Source: Flavobacteriales bacterium (GTDB lineage: Bacteria > Bacteroidota > Bacteroidia > Flavobacteriales > Flavobacteriaceae). Taken from it: 43,782 nt of DNA. Under the pieces are notes generated by a model, which was not told the origin of the DNA, searched no databases, and saw nothing but the letters and a program-made list of their open reading frames with translations. Shown here piece by piece: positions 1 to 9,681 of the stretch; within the stretch, counting starts at the first letter, position 1, and every line of letters starts with the position of its first letter. The DNA lies in assembly GCA_027065715.1 (NCBI GenBank), contig JAMONO010000049.1, positions 1 through 43,782 of the forward strand. The letters run 5' to 3'. Made by a program: the position numbers and the translations under genes.

Positions 1-135
1 TTTTATAGGGTTAAGTGAATAATTTTGTGCAAATATATAAAAAATACCCTAATATTTTTAACATTATTGGATTTTATTTTTTTTACAAACATCTTTTTCA
101 AAAGATTACTTAACTTTGTGTTCAAATATATATTG

Positions 136-660
136 ATGAAAATAAAACTTTTTATTACCGATATAGACGGTGTGTGGACTGACGGAGGAATGTATTACGG
201 CGATTCGCCCGAGTGTGAAATGAAAAAATTTAATACGTCCGACAGTGCCGGTGTGCTTTTTTTAAAATTGGCAAAAATAAAAACCGCCATTATAACAGGT
301 GAAAAAAGCAAAACGGTTCAAAGAAGGTATCTAAAACTCAAAATGGACGAACTTTTTATGGGGGTATCCGATAAGGTAACTGCTGCCGAATTTATTAAGA
401 ACAAATATGCTTTGACATGGAACGAAATAGCTTATATCGGCGATGATATCAATGATATTTTGTTGCTTAGAAAAGTGGGATTGAGTGCTTGTCCTTCATC
501 TGCCGAAGATTATATCAAAAAAGAAGTGGATTGGGTCTTGAGCAAAAAAGGCGGTGAAGGTGTTTTTAGAGAATTTGTTCAAAAATACTTACAACACGAA
601 AATATGTTGAAAGAAATTATCGACCGGTATTTATTCCAAATAGAAAACGAAAAAAAATGA
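136..660 (+). CDS. KdsC/CMAS-C-type HAD phosphatase, probable nonulosonate-9-phosphate (or KDO-8-P) phosphatase
   Basis: HAD motifs FITDIDGVWTDGG, AIITGEKS and IGDDINDILLL. The ORF track starts at 25, but the conserved protein begins at MKIKLFITDIDG (ATG at 136), and a TAACTTTG element lies at 111-118. The stop overlaps the next gene by 4 nt (ATGA). Confidence 0.8.
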   Translation: MKIKLFITDIDGVWTDGGMYYGDSPECEMKKFNTSDSAGVLFLKLAKIKTAIITGEKSKTVQRRYLKLKMDELFMGVSDKVTAAEFIKNKYALTWNEIAYIGDDINDILLLRKVGLSACPSSAEDYIKKEVDWVLSKKGGEGVFREFVQKYLQHENMLKEIIDRYLFQIENEKK

Positions 661-2411
661 AAAAAATAGCAATAATACAAGCCCGCATGCTCAGTAGCCG
701 GTTGCGGGGCAAGTCATTAATGTCTGTCAATGGCATACCGTTGTTATACAGGGTTATCCAATCCGTAAAAAATATCGGTATATTTGATGATATAATTGTA
801 GCAACAACCCGATTTGTAGCTGATGACCCGATAGAAGCGGCTTTGAAGGATTTTGCGCCCGGTGTTAAAGTTGTCCGAGGCGACTCGCAAGATGTTTTAA
901 ACCGGTTTGCCGAAGCCTTGCATAATTATCACGAAGAAGATATCTTAGCCCGTTTTACTGCTGACAATCCTATTTATAACAAACAAATTACCCGTTCGGT
1001 TTTCGATTTGCATCAAAAACAATCGGCGGATTATACCTATATTGACGGATTATCACCTCTGGCACCCGAATTTTTAAAAGTAGGTTTGATAAGAGAAGCC
1101 AATCGATTAACACAAGACGAGTTTGACCGTGAGCATGTTACGCCTTTTTTTAGAAAAAATGCTCAAAACTATAAAATCATAAAATTGCCAAAAAACTGGA
1201 AAGATTTGCGTCCCGAATTAAACCGATATTTGACAATTGATACCCGCGAACAGCTCGAAATCATCGAAAAAATGATGAAAACTTTGGATTTTGATACCCG
1301 TTCGCCTTATTTGAAAGATATTTATGATTTTTTGGAACGGGAAATCAAACCGGAAATATCCCGAAACAAATTTCATGTCTTGTTGGACGGAACACCCGTT
1401 GGCGAAGATTTACCTGCTTATATTGTTGCCGAAATTGGACAAAATCATAACGGAAGTATCGATTTGGCTAAACAATTAATTGATTTGGCGGTCGATGCCG
1501 GTGCCAATGCCGTAAAATTTCAAAAAAGAGACATGTCCTCGGAACTAACCAAAGCCGCTTTTGATAAACCTTACGATAATCCGAATTCGTTTGGAAAAAC
1601 CTACGGTGAACACAGATTGGCTTTGGAATTGAACGAAGAACAACATAAAGAATTAAAAGAGTATGCCCAAGCCAGAGGTATAACCTACTTTGTTACGCCA
1701 ACCGATATTCCTTCGGTTGAAATGATGGAACGTCTCGATGTCCCTTTTTACAAAGTTGCTTCGCGCGATCTGACCAACTTGCCTTTATTGAAACGACTCG
1801 CAAAGACCCGCAAACCCGTTATTATTTCAACCGGTATGGCAAGCCTCGAAGATATTGACGATGCTTTGGAAATCTTGGGTAAAGACAGAAAAGATATTAT
1901 TATTTTGCAGTGTATCTCTCAATATCCCGCCGATTTGGAACGGGTTAATTTGAAAGTGATGGATACGCTAAAACAAAAATACGGCAAAATTACCGGTTAC
2001 TCCGATCATACAACCGGTATGGTTGCAGCGGTAACAGCTTCGGTTTTAGGTGCTTCTGTTATTGAAAAACATATTACTTTAAATAAAGCCATGAAAGGCA
2101 GCGACCATGCAGGAAGTGCCGAAAAAGATGAATTTATGCAAATGATCAAATGCATCAGAGATGCGCGAAAAACTATCGGCGACGGAATTAAAACCATTGA
2201 CCCTGTTACCCAAGCCGCCAAAGAAAAATTGGCTCGTAGCCTGGTTAGTAAAATACCCATAAAGAAAGGAACCGTTTTGACCGAAGATATGCTTGTGTTA
2301 AAAAGTCCCGGAACCGGATTAAAATGGAAAGAAAAAGATATGATTTTGGGTAAAAAAGCAATTGTGGATATAGAAGCGGATGTAACTTTGCAAAAGAATT
2401 TTTTTGAATGA
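657..2411 (+). CDS. Fusion protein: N-terminal SpsF/NeuA-type cytidylyltransferase plus C-terminal NeuB-type nonulosonate synthase with SAF domain
   Basis: Residues 1 to ~235 start IAIIQARMLSSRLRGKSL, typical of the CTP_transf_3/SpsF family. From ~253, PAYIVAEIGQNHNGS...ANAVKFQKR...PTDIPSVEMMERL...STGMAS...GYSDHT...EKHITLNK is NeuB. The C-terminal IPIKKGTVLTEDMLVLKSPGTGL is SAF. Confidence 0.88.
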   Translation: MKKIAIIQARMLSSRLRGKSLMSVNGIPLLYRVIQSVKNIGIFDDIIVATTRFVADDPIEAALKDFAPGVKVVRGDSQDVLNRFAEALHNYHEEDILARFTADNPIYNKQITRSVFDLHQKQSADYTYIDGLSPLAPEFLKVGLIREANRLTQDEFDREHVTPFFRKNAQNYKIIKLPKNWKDLRPELNRYLTIDTREQLEIIEKMMKTLDFDTRSPYLKDIYDFLEREIKPEISRNKFHVLLDGTPVGEDLPAYIVAEIGQNHNGSIDLAKQLIDLAVDAGANAVKFQKRDMSSELTKAAFDKPYDNPNSFGKTYGEHRLALELNEEQHKELKEYAQARGITYFVTPTDIPSVEMMERLDVPFYKVASRDLTNLPLLKRLAKTRKPVIISTGMASLEDIDDALEILGKDRKDIIILQCISQYPADLERVNLKVMDTLKQKYGKITGYSDHTTGMVAAVTASVLGASVIEKHITLNKAMKGSDHAGSAEKDEFMQMIKCIRDARKTIGDGIKTIDPVTQAAKEKLARSLVSKIPIKKGTVLTEDMLVLKSPGTGLKWKEKDMILGKKAIVDIEADVTLQKNFFE

Positions 2412-2550
2412 AAGGAAAATAATTAATATTTTTCGGTTAATTTTTTACTTTAAATCTAAAAATAATCACCAATTGACCAATTTTAACAGATTTTTATAAA
2501 CTTACCGATTGCAATTTTTTACTTTTATAAGCAAATCAAAGATTTGTCTT

Positions 2551-5500
2551 ATGAAAAAATATATTTTGACTGCTTTTATCGGCGTATTTTTTTTGTTTTC
2601 GGGACGAGGACAAAATTCTGAAAATCTTTCAAAACTTTTAAAAGGAGTATCTATGCGCAATATCGGTCCGGCTTTTATGTCGGGGCGAATTGCCGATATC
2701 GCCATTCATCCCGAAAATCCTCATATTTGGTATGTAGCCGTAGGTTCGGGGGGTGTTTGGAAAACCGAAAACTCGGGCACCACTTGGCAGCCTGTATTTG
2801 ACCGACAAAAATCTTATTCGATAGGTTGTATAACAATTGACCCCAACAATCCGCATACCGTTTGGGTAGGAACCGGTGAGAACGTAGGAGGGCGACATGT
2901 GGGTTTTGGCGATGGAATTTATGTTTCTTATGACGATGGAAAAACCTGGCAAAATACCGGTTTAAAAAAATCGGAACACATATCGGAAATCATAGTGCAT
3001 CCGGACAATTCCGATATTATTTATGTCGCCGCCCAAGGACCGCTATGGTCCCCCGGAGGACAACGGGGTTTTTATAAATCTTCCGACGGAGGAAAAACAT
3101 GGAAAAAAACTCTGGGAGACGATATGTGGACAGGAGTTACCGATATAGCTATTGACCCGCGTAATCCCGACCGAATTTATGCTGCAACTTGGGAACGACA
3201 TCGCACTGTTGCCAACTATATGGGTGGCGGACAAAAGACAGCCGTTTACCGTTCGGAAGACGGAGGTGAAACCTGGAAGAAAATCATGAAGGGTATTAAC
3301 AGTAATAAAAACGGGAAAATAGGTATTGCCGTATCACCCGTTAATCCCGATGTTATTTATGCCGCCGTAGAACACAATCGCCGCAAAGGAGCTGTTTACA
3401 AATCGACCAATCGGGGCGAAAGTTGGGTAAAACAATCAGATGCCGTATCGGCAGCCACAGGCCCGCATTATTATCAAGAATTATACGTTAGTCCGCATCG
3501 TTTTGACCAAATTTATTTAGCCAATGTTCGTATGTTGGTTTCAAACGATGGCGGCAAGCACTTTATTCAAATGAAAGAAACTCATAAACATTCCGATAAT
3601 CATGTGTTAAAATTTAGAAAAGATGACCCCGAATATATGTTGGTAGGAACAGACGGCGGTTTATACGAGAGTTTTGACGGAGGTAAAAATTGGCGATTTA
3701 TCAACAACTTACCCGTAACCCAGTTTTACAAAATCGCTTTGGACGATACACAACCGTTTTATTATGTTTACGGTGGCACACAAGACAACAGTACGGAACG
3801 CGGTCCTTCGCGAACAGACAATTTGCACGGCATTGCCAATCGCGACTGGGAAGTGGTTTTATTTGCCGACGGACATCAACCGGCTACCGAACCCGGCAAT
3901 CCCGATATTGTTTATGCCGAATGGCAAGAAGGAAATTTGGTGCGAAAAGACATGAAAACCGGCGAAATGACTTATATTCAACCGCAACCGGCTGCCGGTG
4001 AACCTTTTGAACGCTTTAATTGGGACGCTCCTATATTGATAAGTCCCCACAATCCTCAACGAATTTATTACGCATCTTATCGGGTGTGGCGCTCCGATAA
4101 TCGCGGCGATGATTGGACAGCTGTATCGGGCGATTTAACTCAATATGATGAACGTTTTGATAAACCTATTATGGGCAAAAAACAAAGTTGGGATTCGCCT
4201 TGGGACGTTTATGCCATGTCCACCTTTCATACGATTACTTCTTTGGCAGAATCGCCCTTGCAAGAAGGTTTAATATATGCCGGAACCGACGACGGACTTA
4301 TTCAAGTAACAGATAACGGAGGTAAAACCTGGCGCAAAATACTAGTCAGTCAATTGCCCGGCGTACCCCTTCATGCTTTTGTCAATGATATTAAGGCGGA
4401 TTTGTTTGATAAAAATACCGTTTATGTAGCACTCGACAATCATAAAGAAGGTGATTTTACACCTTATCTTTATAAAAGTACCGATAAAGGAAAAACCTGG
4501 ATAAAAATTACGGGTAATTTAACCAAACCTTTGATTGTGTGGCGTTTGGTTCAAGATTATAAAAATCCGGATTTGTTGTTTATAGGAACGGAATTCGGCA
4601 TTTATGTCAGTGTAAACGGCGGAAAAAAATGGCATAAACTCAATACGCAAGCCAACATTTCTTTTCGTGATTTGGCTATAAAAAAAGACTATGACGATTT
4701 GGTAGGAGCAAGTTTTGGTCGTGGTATTTTTATTTTTGACGACTACGGTTTTTTGCGTGACATAACCTCCGAAAATTTAAAAAAACAAGCGGTTCTTTTT
4801 AAACCGCGTAATAGTTGGTGGTATTTTCAACGAGGTATATTGGGACGTGAAAAAAAAGGTAGCCAAGGAGCCGGTTATTTTTTGGCTCCCAATCCGCCAT
4901 ACGGAACTACTTTTACCTATTATTTGAAAAATACTTACAAGTCTTTGAAACAACAAAGACAAGACCAAGAACGAAAACGTGAAAAACAGCAGCTAAGTAT
5001 CGATTTTCCCGGGTGGGACAAATTAGATGAGGAAATGAACGAAGAAAAAATTAAAGTTTTTGTAAATATTTTGGGACAAGACAATCAAATAATAAATCGA
5101 ATTATTGCCAAAAATCAAAAAGGTTTTCACAGAGCAACTTGGAACCATACGCATTTTTCAAAATCACCTGCAATGCGTTCGCACGGAGCGGGTCAAAACG
5201 GAGGTGTGCGTGTTGCTCCCGGAACCTATGGTGCATATTTGAGTGTGGTGTTACCAAACGGAGAGGAACAAATTTTGTCTGATACCGTTTCATTTAAGCT
5301 AAAAAGATTGTATAAAGGAAGTTTAAAAGGAAAAAATCTAAAAGAAGTTACAACTTTTTGGCAAGAAGTTGACGATTTGCGTAGTCAAATCAGACTGTTG
5401 GATAAGGATTTTGACAGGCAAAAGAAAGCGTATGAAATAATGAATGAAGCTTATTTTAGGGCTCGTAAAAATGATGCAAGTATATTGAAAACATTGCGCA

Positions 5501-5802
5501 ATCTGCATAAAAAAATGTTAGCCTTGGAAAAACGTTTGACGGGTAGTCCGGCAAAAAACGAAGTAGGTGAAAAAAATATGCCGGGCTTGTTTTATCGATT
5601 GAACAAATTAAACATGAATACGCGTATGTCGTCATACGGACCTACCGGCACCGATTTGAAAACTTTGAAAATAGTTCGCGATGAATATCAAAACGTAAAA
5701 AATCAGTTACAAATCAACCGAAAGCAATTAGTTCAATTGAAGAAACGAATGACACAACTCGATATTCCGTTGATTGATATGGAATTGTGCCCGAAACCTT
5801 AA
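2551..5802 (+). CDS. Secreted VPS10/sortilin-like BNR-repeat (beta-propeller) protein
   Basis: Signal peptide MKKYILTAFIGVFFLFSGRGQ; repeated SxDGGKTW/SEDGGETWKK BNR motifs; NIGPAFMSGRIADIAI N-terminus. Start moved from 2509 to the ATG at 2551. Confidence 0.85.
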   Translation: MKKYILTAFIGVFFLFSGRGQNSENLSKLLKGVSMRNIGPAFMSGRIADIAIHPENPHIWYVAVGSGGVWKTENSGTTWQPVFDRQKSYSIGCITIDPNNPHTVWVGTGENVGGRHVGFGDGIYVSYDDGKTWQNTGLKKSEHISEIIVHPDNSDIIYVAAQGPLWSPGGQRGFYKSSDGGKTWKKTLGDDMWTGVTDIAIDPRNPDRIYAATWERHRTVANYMGGGQKTAVYRSEDGGETWKKIMKGINSNKNGKIGIAVSPVNPDVIYAAVEHNRRKGAVYKSTNRGESWVKQSDAVSAATGPHYYQELYVSPHRFDQIYLANVRMLVSNDGGKHFIQMKETHKHSDNHVLKFRKDDPEYMLVGTDGGLYESFDGGKNWRFINNLPVTQFYKIALDDTQPFYYVYGGTQDNSTERGPSRTDNLHGIANRDWEVVLFADGHQPATEPGNPDIVYAEWQEGNLVRKDMKTGEMTYIQPQPAAGEPFERFNWDAPILISPHNPQRIYYASYRVWRSDNRGDDWTAVSGDLTQYDERFDKPIMGKKQSWDSPWDVYAMSTFHTITSLAESPLQEGLIYAGTDDGLIQVTDNGGKTWRKILVSQLPGVPLHAFVNDIKADLFDKNTVYVALDNHKEGDFTPYLYKSTDKGKTWIKITGNLTKPLIVWRLVQDYKNPDLLFIGTEFGIYVSVNGGKKWHKLNTQANISFRDLAIKKDYDDLVGASFGRGIFIFDDYGFLRDITSENLKKQAVLFKPRNSWWYFQRGILGREKKGSQGAGYFLAPNPPYGTTFTYYLKNTYKSLKQQRQDQERKREKQQLSIDFPGWDKLDEEMNEEKIKVFVNILGQDNQIINRIIAKNQKGFHRATWNHTHFSKSPAMRSHGAGQNGGVRVAPGTYGAYLSVVLPNGEEQILSDTVSFKLKRLYKGSLKGKNLKEVTTFWQEVDDLRSQIRLLDKDFDRQKKAYEIMNEAYFRARKNDASILKTLRNLHKKMLALEKRLTGSPAKNEVGEKNMPGLFYRLNKLNMNTRMSSYGPTGTDLKTLKIVRDEYQNVKNQLQINRKQLVQLKKRMTQLDIPLIDMELCPKP

Positions 5803-5816
5803 AGATGTATAGAGTT

Positions 5817-5870
5817 GTAATACCAAATTGGTTTATGTTTCGGGCTAAAAATAAACCAATTTGGTATTAT
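5817..5870. terminator. Bidirectional hairpin between convergent genes
   Basis: Perfect 18-bp inverted repeat taataccaaattggttta (5818-5835) / taaaccaatttggtatta (5852-5869), located between the stop at 5802 (+) and the secA stop at 5876 (-). Confidence 0.75.
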
Positions 5871-5875
5871 TAGTC

Positions 5876-8800
5876 TCAGTTGTCTTGTATAACCCATTCG
5901 CCACTATCTAACAAAGTGCGGGCTTTTTTGTATTTGATTTGTTTTTTTTCACCGTTGTTTACATTCATAATGGTAACAATTTCATTACGTCCGTAAGTTT
6001 TTCCTTTTCTGATAGGTGAAGTGATTTCTTGTCGTTGTCCGCCCTGCATGGCTTGTCGGTTGTTTGCCGCCATTTCTTCCAATGAAGGTATGTTGTCGGT
6101 ACGACTTTCTCTTAGTTTTTGTTTGGGGCGACGAGTTTGACGGGCTTCACGTACTTGATTAGGGTCTTGTGTAGGTAAATCGCCTTTAAACAAAAACGAT
6201 AAAACATCTTTGTTCACTTTGTCCAGCATGTTTCTAAACAGTTCAAAAGCTTCAAATTTGTATATCAATACCGGATCTTTTTGTTCGTAAGATGCCATTT
6301 GCACAGATGTTTTCAATTGATCCATTTTGTGCAAGTGTTCTTTCCAAGCTTCATCGATAATAGCCAAAGTTATGTTTTTTTCAAAATCGTCCACCAATTT
6401 TTTTCCTTGCGATTCGTAAGCTTCTTTTAGGTCAGTGGTTACTTTTATTTCGCGGGTTCCGTCGGTAAAAGGCACGACAATTCTTTTATAACGGTCGCCT
6501 TCGTTTTCATAAACTTCTTTGATGACAGGGAAGGCAATTTGAGCCGAACGGGCTATTTTGTCTCGATAATGTTGTGTTGCCACTTCAAAAACTTTATTGA
6601 CAATTTCATGGTCGGATAAATACAAAAATTGTTCTTTGTCAATAGGAGCATCGATGGCAAAAGTAGTAATGAGTTCTTGTGCAAACTCATCGTAGTTTTT
6701 GGTGGGTTTTGTTTTTTCGACTATGGCTTGAATGGCTTCGTATATCATATTGGATATATCGACTTTGAGTCTTTCGCCATGTAGTGCATGACGACGCCGT
6801 TTATAAACCAATTCGCGTTGTGCGTTCATTACGTCGTCGTATTCGAGTAATCTTTTACGAATGCCGAAATTGTTTTCTTCAACTTTTTTTTGGGCTCTTT
6901 CTATTGATTTTGAGATCATGGGGTGTTGGATAACATCACCTTCTTTCATGCCCATTCGGTCCATTATTTTGGCTATTTTTTCGGATCCGAACAAACGCAT
7001 CAAATTGTCTTCCAACGATACGTAGAATTGCGACGAACCGGGGTCTCCTTGACGTCCGGCGCGACCACGTAGCTGTCTGTCCACTCTTCGCGAGTCGTGT
7101 CGTTCGGTTCCTATTATTGCCAGACCGCCTGCTTTTATTACTTCGGGCGATAATTTGATGTCGGTTCCACGACCTGCCATATTGGTGGCAATGGTTACGA
7201 CTCCCGGATTGCCGGCTTCGGCAACTATTTCGGCTTCGCGTTTGTGGTGCTTGGCGTTCAATACATTGTGAGGTATCTTGACGTAGTGCAACATTTTGCT
7301 CAAAAGTTCGGAAGTTTCGACCGAAGTGGTTCCGACCAATACGGGTCTGCCTTGTTCGGTGAGTTCTTTTATTTCTTGAATAATGGCATTGTATTTTTCG
7401 CGTTTGGTTTTGTATATTTTGTCGTCTTTGTCGATACGAGCCAAAGGTTTGTTGGTAGGCACTTCGACTACGTCGAGTTTGTAAATATCCCAAAATTCGC
7501 CTGCTTCGGTAATGGCGGTTCCTGTCATACCTGCCAATTTGCGATACATACGGAAAAAGTTTTGCAGTGTAACCGTTGCATAGGTTTGGGTGGCGTCTTC
7601 AATTTTGACATTTTCTTTGGCTTCAATGGCTTGATGTAGTCCGTCGGAATAACGTCGTCCGTCCATGATACGACCGGTTTGTTCATCGACAATTTTTACT
7701 TGTCCGTCCATAACGACGTATTCAACGTCTTTTTCAAACAAGGTATAAGCTTTGAGCAACTGATTTAAGGTATGCAAGCGTTCGCTTTTGGCGGCATATT
7801 CTCTAAACAGTTGGTCTTTTTTCTTGGCTTTTTCTGCGGGTTCGTCGTCCGATTTATCAATTTTTCCGATTTCTTCGCTGATATTGGGTAAGATAAAAAA
7901 GTCGGGTGCGGTATCTTTGGATAAAAATTCGACACCTTTGTCTGTGAGTTCAATCGAATTGTTTTTTTCGTCAATAACAAACAACAACTCTTCATCTACC
8001 TGTGGCATCAGTGCGTTGTTGTTTTCCATATATTTTGATTCGGTTTTTTGCAACAATTGTTTGACTCCTTCTTCGCTTAAAAATTTGATAAGAGCATGGT
8101 TTTTGGGTAAACCTCTGTAAACGCGTAACAGGTGAAATCCGCCTTCTTTGGTATTGCCTTCTTTGATAAGTTTTTTTGCCAAAGTAAGTTCTTTGAGCAT
8201 GTTTTTCTTTTGTTCTTGATAAATTTTTTCGATAAAGGGTTTGAGTTCGTTAAATTCATGCCGGTCGCCTTGTTCTACGGGACCTGAAATAATTAAAGGG
8301 GTTCGAGCGTCGTCTATTAAAACCGAATCGACTTCATCGACTATGGCATAGTTGTGTTCGCGTTGCACCAAATCGTCAATGGTATGAGCCATATTGTCGC
8401 GCAGGTAGTCAAATCCGAATTCGTTGTTGGTTCCGTAAGTGATGTCGGCGGTATAGGCTTTGCGTCGTTGGGGGGTATTGGGTTTGTGTCGATCTATACA
8501 ATCTACTCGTAATCCCAGGAACTCAAAAATGGGTCCCATCCAAGCGGCGTCTCGTTTTGCCAAATAGTCGTTTACGGTTACCAAATGGGCACCGCGACCG
8601 GGGAGTGCGTTGAGGTAAAGTGGCAGGGTGGCTACCAGCGTTTTACCTTCACCGGTCATCATTTCGGCTATTTTTCCTTGATGCAGAACAATACCTCCTA
8701 GTATTTGTACGTCGTAGTGCACCATATCCCATACTACTTCTTTGCCTTCTGCATTCCAACGATTTTTCCAAATGGTTTTGTTGTCGTTTATCGTAATGTA

Positions 8801-9235
8801 TTCGCGGGTTGCCGACAGTTCTCTGTCCAAAGGTGTGGTGGTTACTTCCAGTTCTTCGTTTTCTTTAAAACGACGGGCGGTTTCGCGCACTACGGCAAAA
8901 GCTTCGGGAAGTATGTCATTTAGAACTTTTTCTTCTATTTTGTATATTTCATCTTCGAGTTTGTCTATTTGGTCGTAAATTTCTTCTCGTGCTTCCAAGT
9001 TGTTTTCTTGTTCGGCTTTTAGACGCAAGTCGTTTTGTTGTTTTCTAAGGTCGGCGGTTGCATCTTTTATTTGATTTCTAAATTCTTGGGTTTTGTTTCG
9101 GAGTTCGTCCAACGAGAGTTGTTTTAAGGCGTTGCCAAAGTCGTTTACTTTGTTTAACAGCGGTTGCATTTGTTTGATGTCTTTGGATTTTTTATCGCCC
9201 AAAAATACTTTTAAAAGAGAATTGACTATCTTCAT
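5876..9235 (-). CDS. secA: Preprotein translocase ATPase SecA
   Basis: Full-length 1119 aa with MTGEGKTLVATLPLYLNAL, VDEVDSVLIDDARTPLIISG, ATNMAGRGTDIKL and GRAGRQGDPGSSQFY. Confidence 0.98.
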   Translation of the reverse strand: MKIVNSLLKVFLGDKKSKDIKQMQPLLNKVNDFGNALKQLSLDELRNKTQEFRNQIKDATADLRKQQNDLRLKAEQENNLEAREEIYDQIDKLEDEIYKIEEKVLNDILPEAFAVVRETARRFKENEELEVTTTPLDRELSATREYITINDNKTIWKNRWNAEGKEVVWDMVHYDVQILGGIVLHQGKIAEMMTGEGKTLVATLPLYLNALPGRGAHLVTVNDYLAKRDAAWMGPIFEFLGLRVDCIDRHKPNTPQRRKAYTADITYGTNNEFGFDYLRDNMAHTIDDLVQREHNYAIVDEVDSVLIDDARTPLIISGPVEQGDRHEFNELKPFIEKIYQEQKKNMLKELTLAKKLIKEGNTKEGGFHLLRVYRGLPKNHALIKFLSEEGVKQLLQKTESKYMENNNALMPQVDEELLFVIDEKNNSIELTDKGVEFLSKDTAPDFFILPNISEEIGKIDKSDDEPAEKAKKKDQLFREYAAKSERLHTLNQLLKAYTLFEKDVEYVVMDGQVKIVDEQTGRIMDGRRYSDGLHQAIEAKENVKIEDATQTYATVTLQNFFRMYRKLAGMTGTAITEAGEFWDIYKLDVVEVPTNKPLARIDKDDKIYKTKREKYNAIIQEIKELTEQGRPVLVGTTSVETSELLSKMLHYVKIPHNVLNAKHHKREAEIVAEAGNPGVVTIATNMAGRGTDIKLSPEVIKAGGLAIIGTERHDSRRVDRQLRGRAGRQGDPGSSQFYVSLEDNLMRLFGSEKIAKIMDRMGMKEGDVIQHPMISKSIERAQKKVEENNFGIRKRLLEYDDVMNAQRELVYKRRRHALHGERLKVDISNMIYEAIQAIVEKTKPTKNYDEFAQELITTFAIDAPIDKEQFLYLSDHEIVNKVFEVATQHYRDKIARSAQIAFPVIKEVYENEGDRYKRIVVPFTDGTREIKVTTDLKEAYESQGKKLVDDFEKNITLAIIDEAWKEHLHKMDQLKTSVQMASYEQKDPVLIYKFEAFELFRNMLDKVNKDVLSFLFKGDLPTQDPNQVREARQTRRPKQKLRESRTDNIPSLEEMAANNRQAMQGGQRQEITSPIRKGKTYGRNEIVTIMNVNNGEKKQIKYKKARTLLDSGEWVIQDN

Positions 9236-9350
9236 TAGTTTGAAAGTTTTTTGTTAAAAAGTTTATTCATAAACAGTACCATGCCTTTAAAAGGTGACAA
9301 ATATGCAGGTAAAGTGTTGAAATAAATTTTATGGTTTCAAAAATATAAAA

Positions 9351-9376
9351 AAAAAGTCTCTTTTGGGAGACTTTTT
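9351..9376 (-). terminator. Intrinsic terminator
   Basis: aaaaagtctc (9351-9360) / gagacttttt (9367-9376). On the minus strand the stem is followed by a U-rich tract, downstream of the 73-aa gene. Confidence 0.75.
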
Positions 9377-9401
9377 AGTATTTATTAACGTAAAAACGTT
9401 T

Positions 9402-9623
9402 TTAGTATTCATCTTCGTTCCAAAGAAAATCTTCTTCGGTCGGATAATCGGGCCAAATATCTTGAATGGTTTCAAATACTTCTTCTTCTTCTTCAATTTC
9501 TTGCAGGTTTTCAACCACTTCAAGAGGTGCGCCGGTTCTGATAGCATAATCTATCAGTTCGTCTTTTGTTGCAGGCCATGGGGCGTCACTTAAATAAGAA
9601 GCTAGTTCTAATGTCCAATACAT
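9402..9623 (-). CDS. DUF2795-like conserved small acidic protein
   Basis: 73-aa ORF MYWTLELASYLSDAPWPATKDELIDYAIRTGAPLEVVENLQ..., recognised as a small protein strongly conserved in Bacteroidota. Confidence 0.75.
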   Translation of the reverse strand: MYWTLELASYLSDAPWPATKDELIDYAIRTGAPLEVVENLQEIEEEEEVFETIQDIWPDYPTEEDFLWNEDEY

Positions 9624-9681
9624 AGTCTATAAATTTTTAAAAGTTGGCAAAAATAATAAAAAATTTTTAACTTTTCAATAA

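Noticed and set aside
25-135. N-terminal extension of the first ORF (MCKYIKNTLIFLTLL...)
   Set aside because: HAD homology starts at 136 and a -7 promoter element lies within the extension.
3690-4059. Several 60-103-aa ORFs within the VPS10-like gene
   Set aside because: Shadow frames of the BNR-repeat CDS with no independent support.
6936-7493. 185-aa ORF inside secA (same strand, other frame)
   Set aside because: Low-complexity R/Q/S/T-rich shadow frame of a well-conserved gene.
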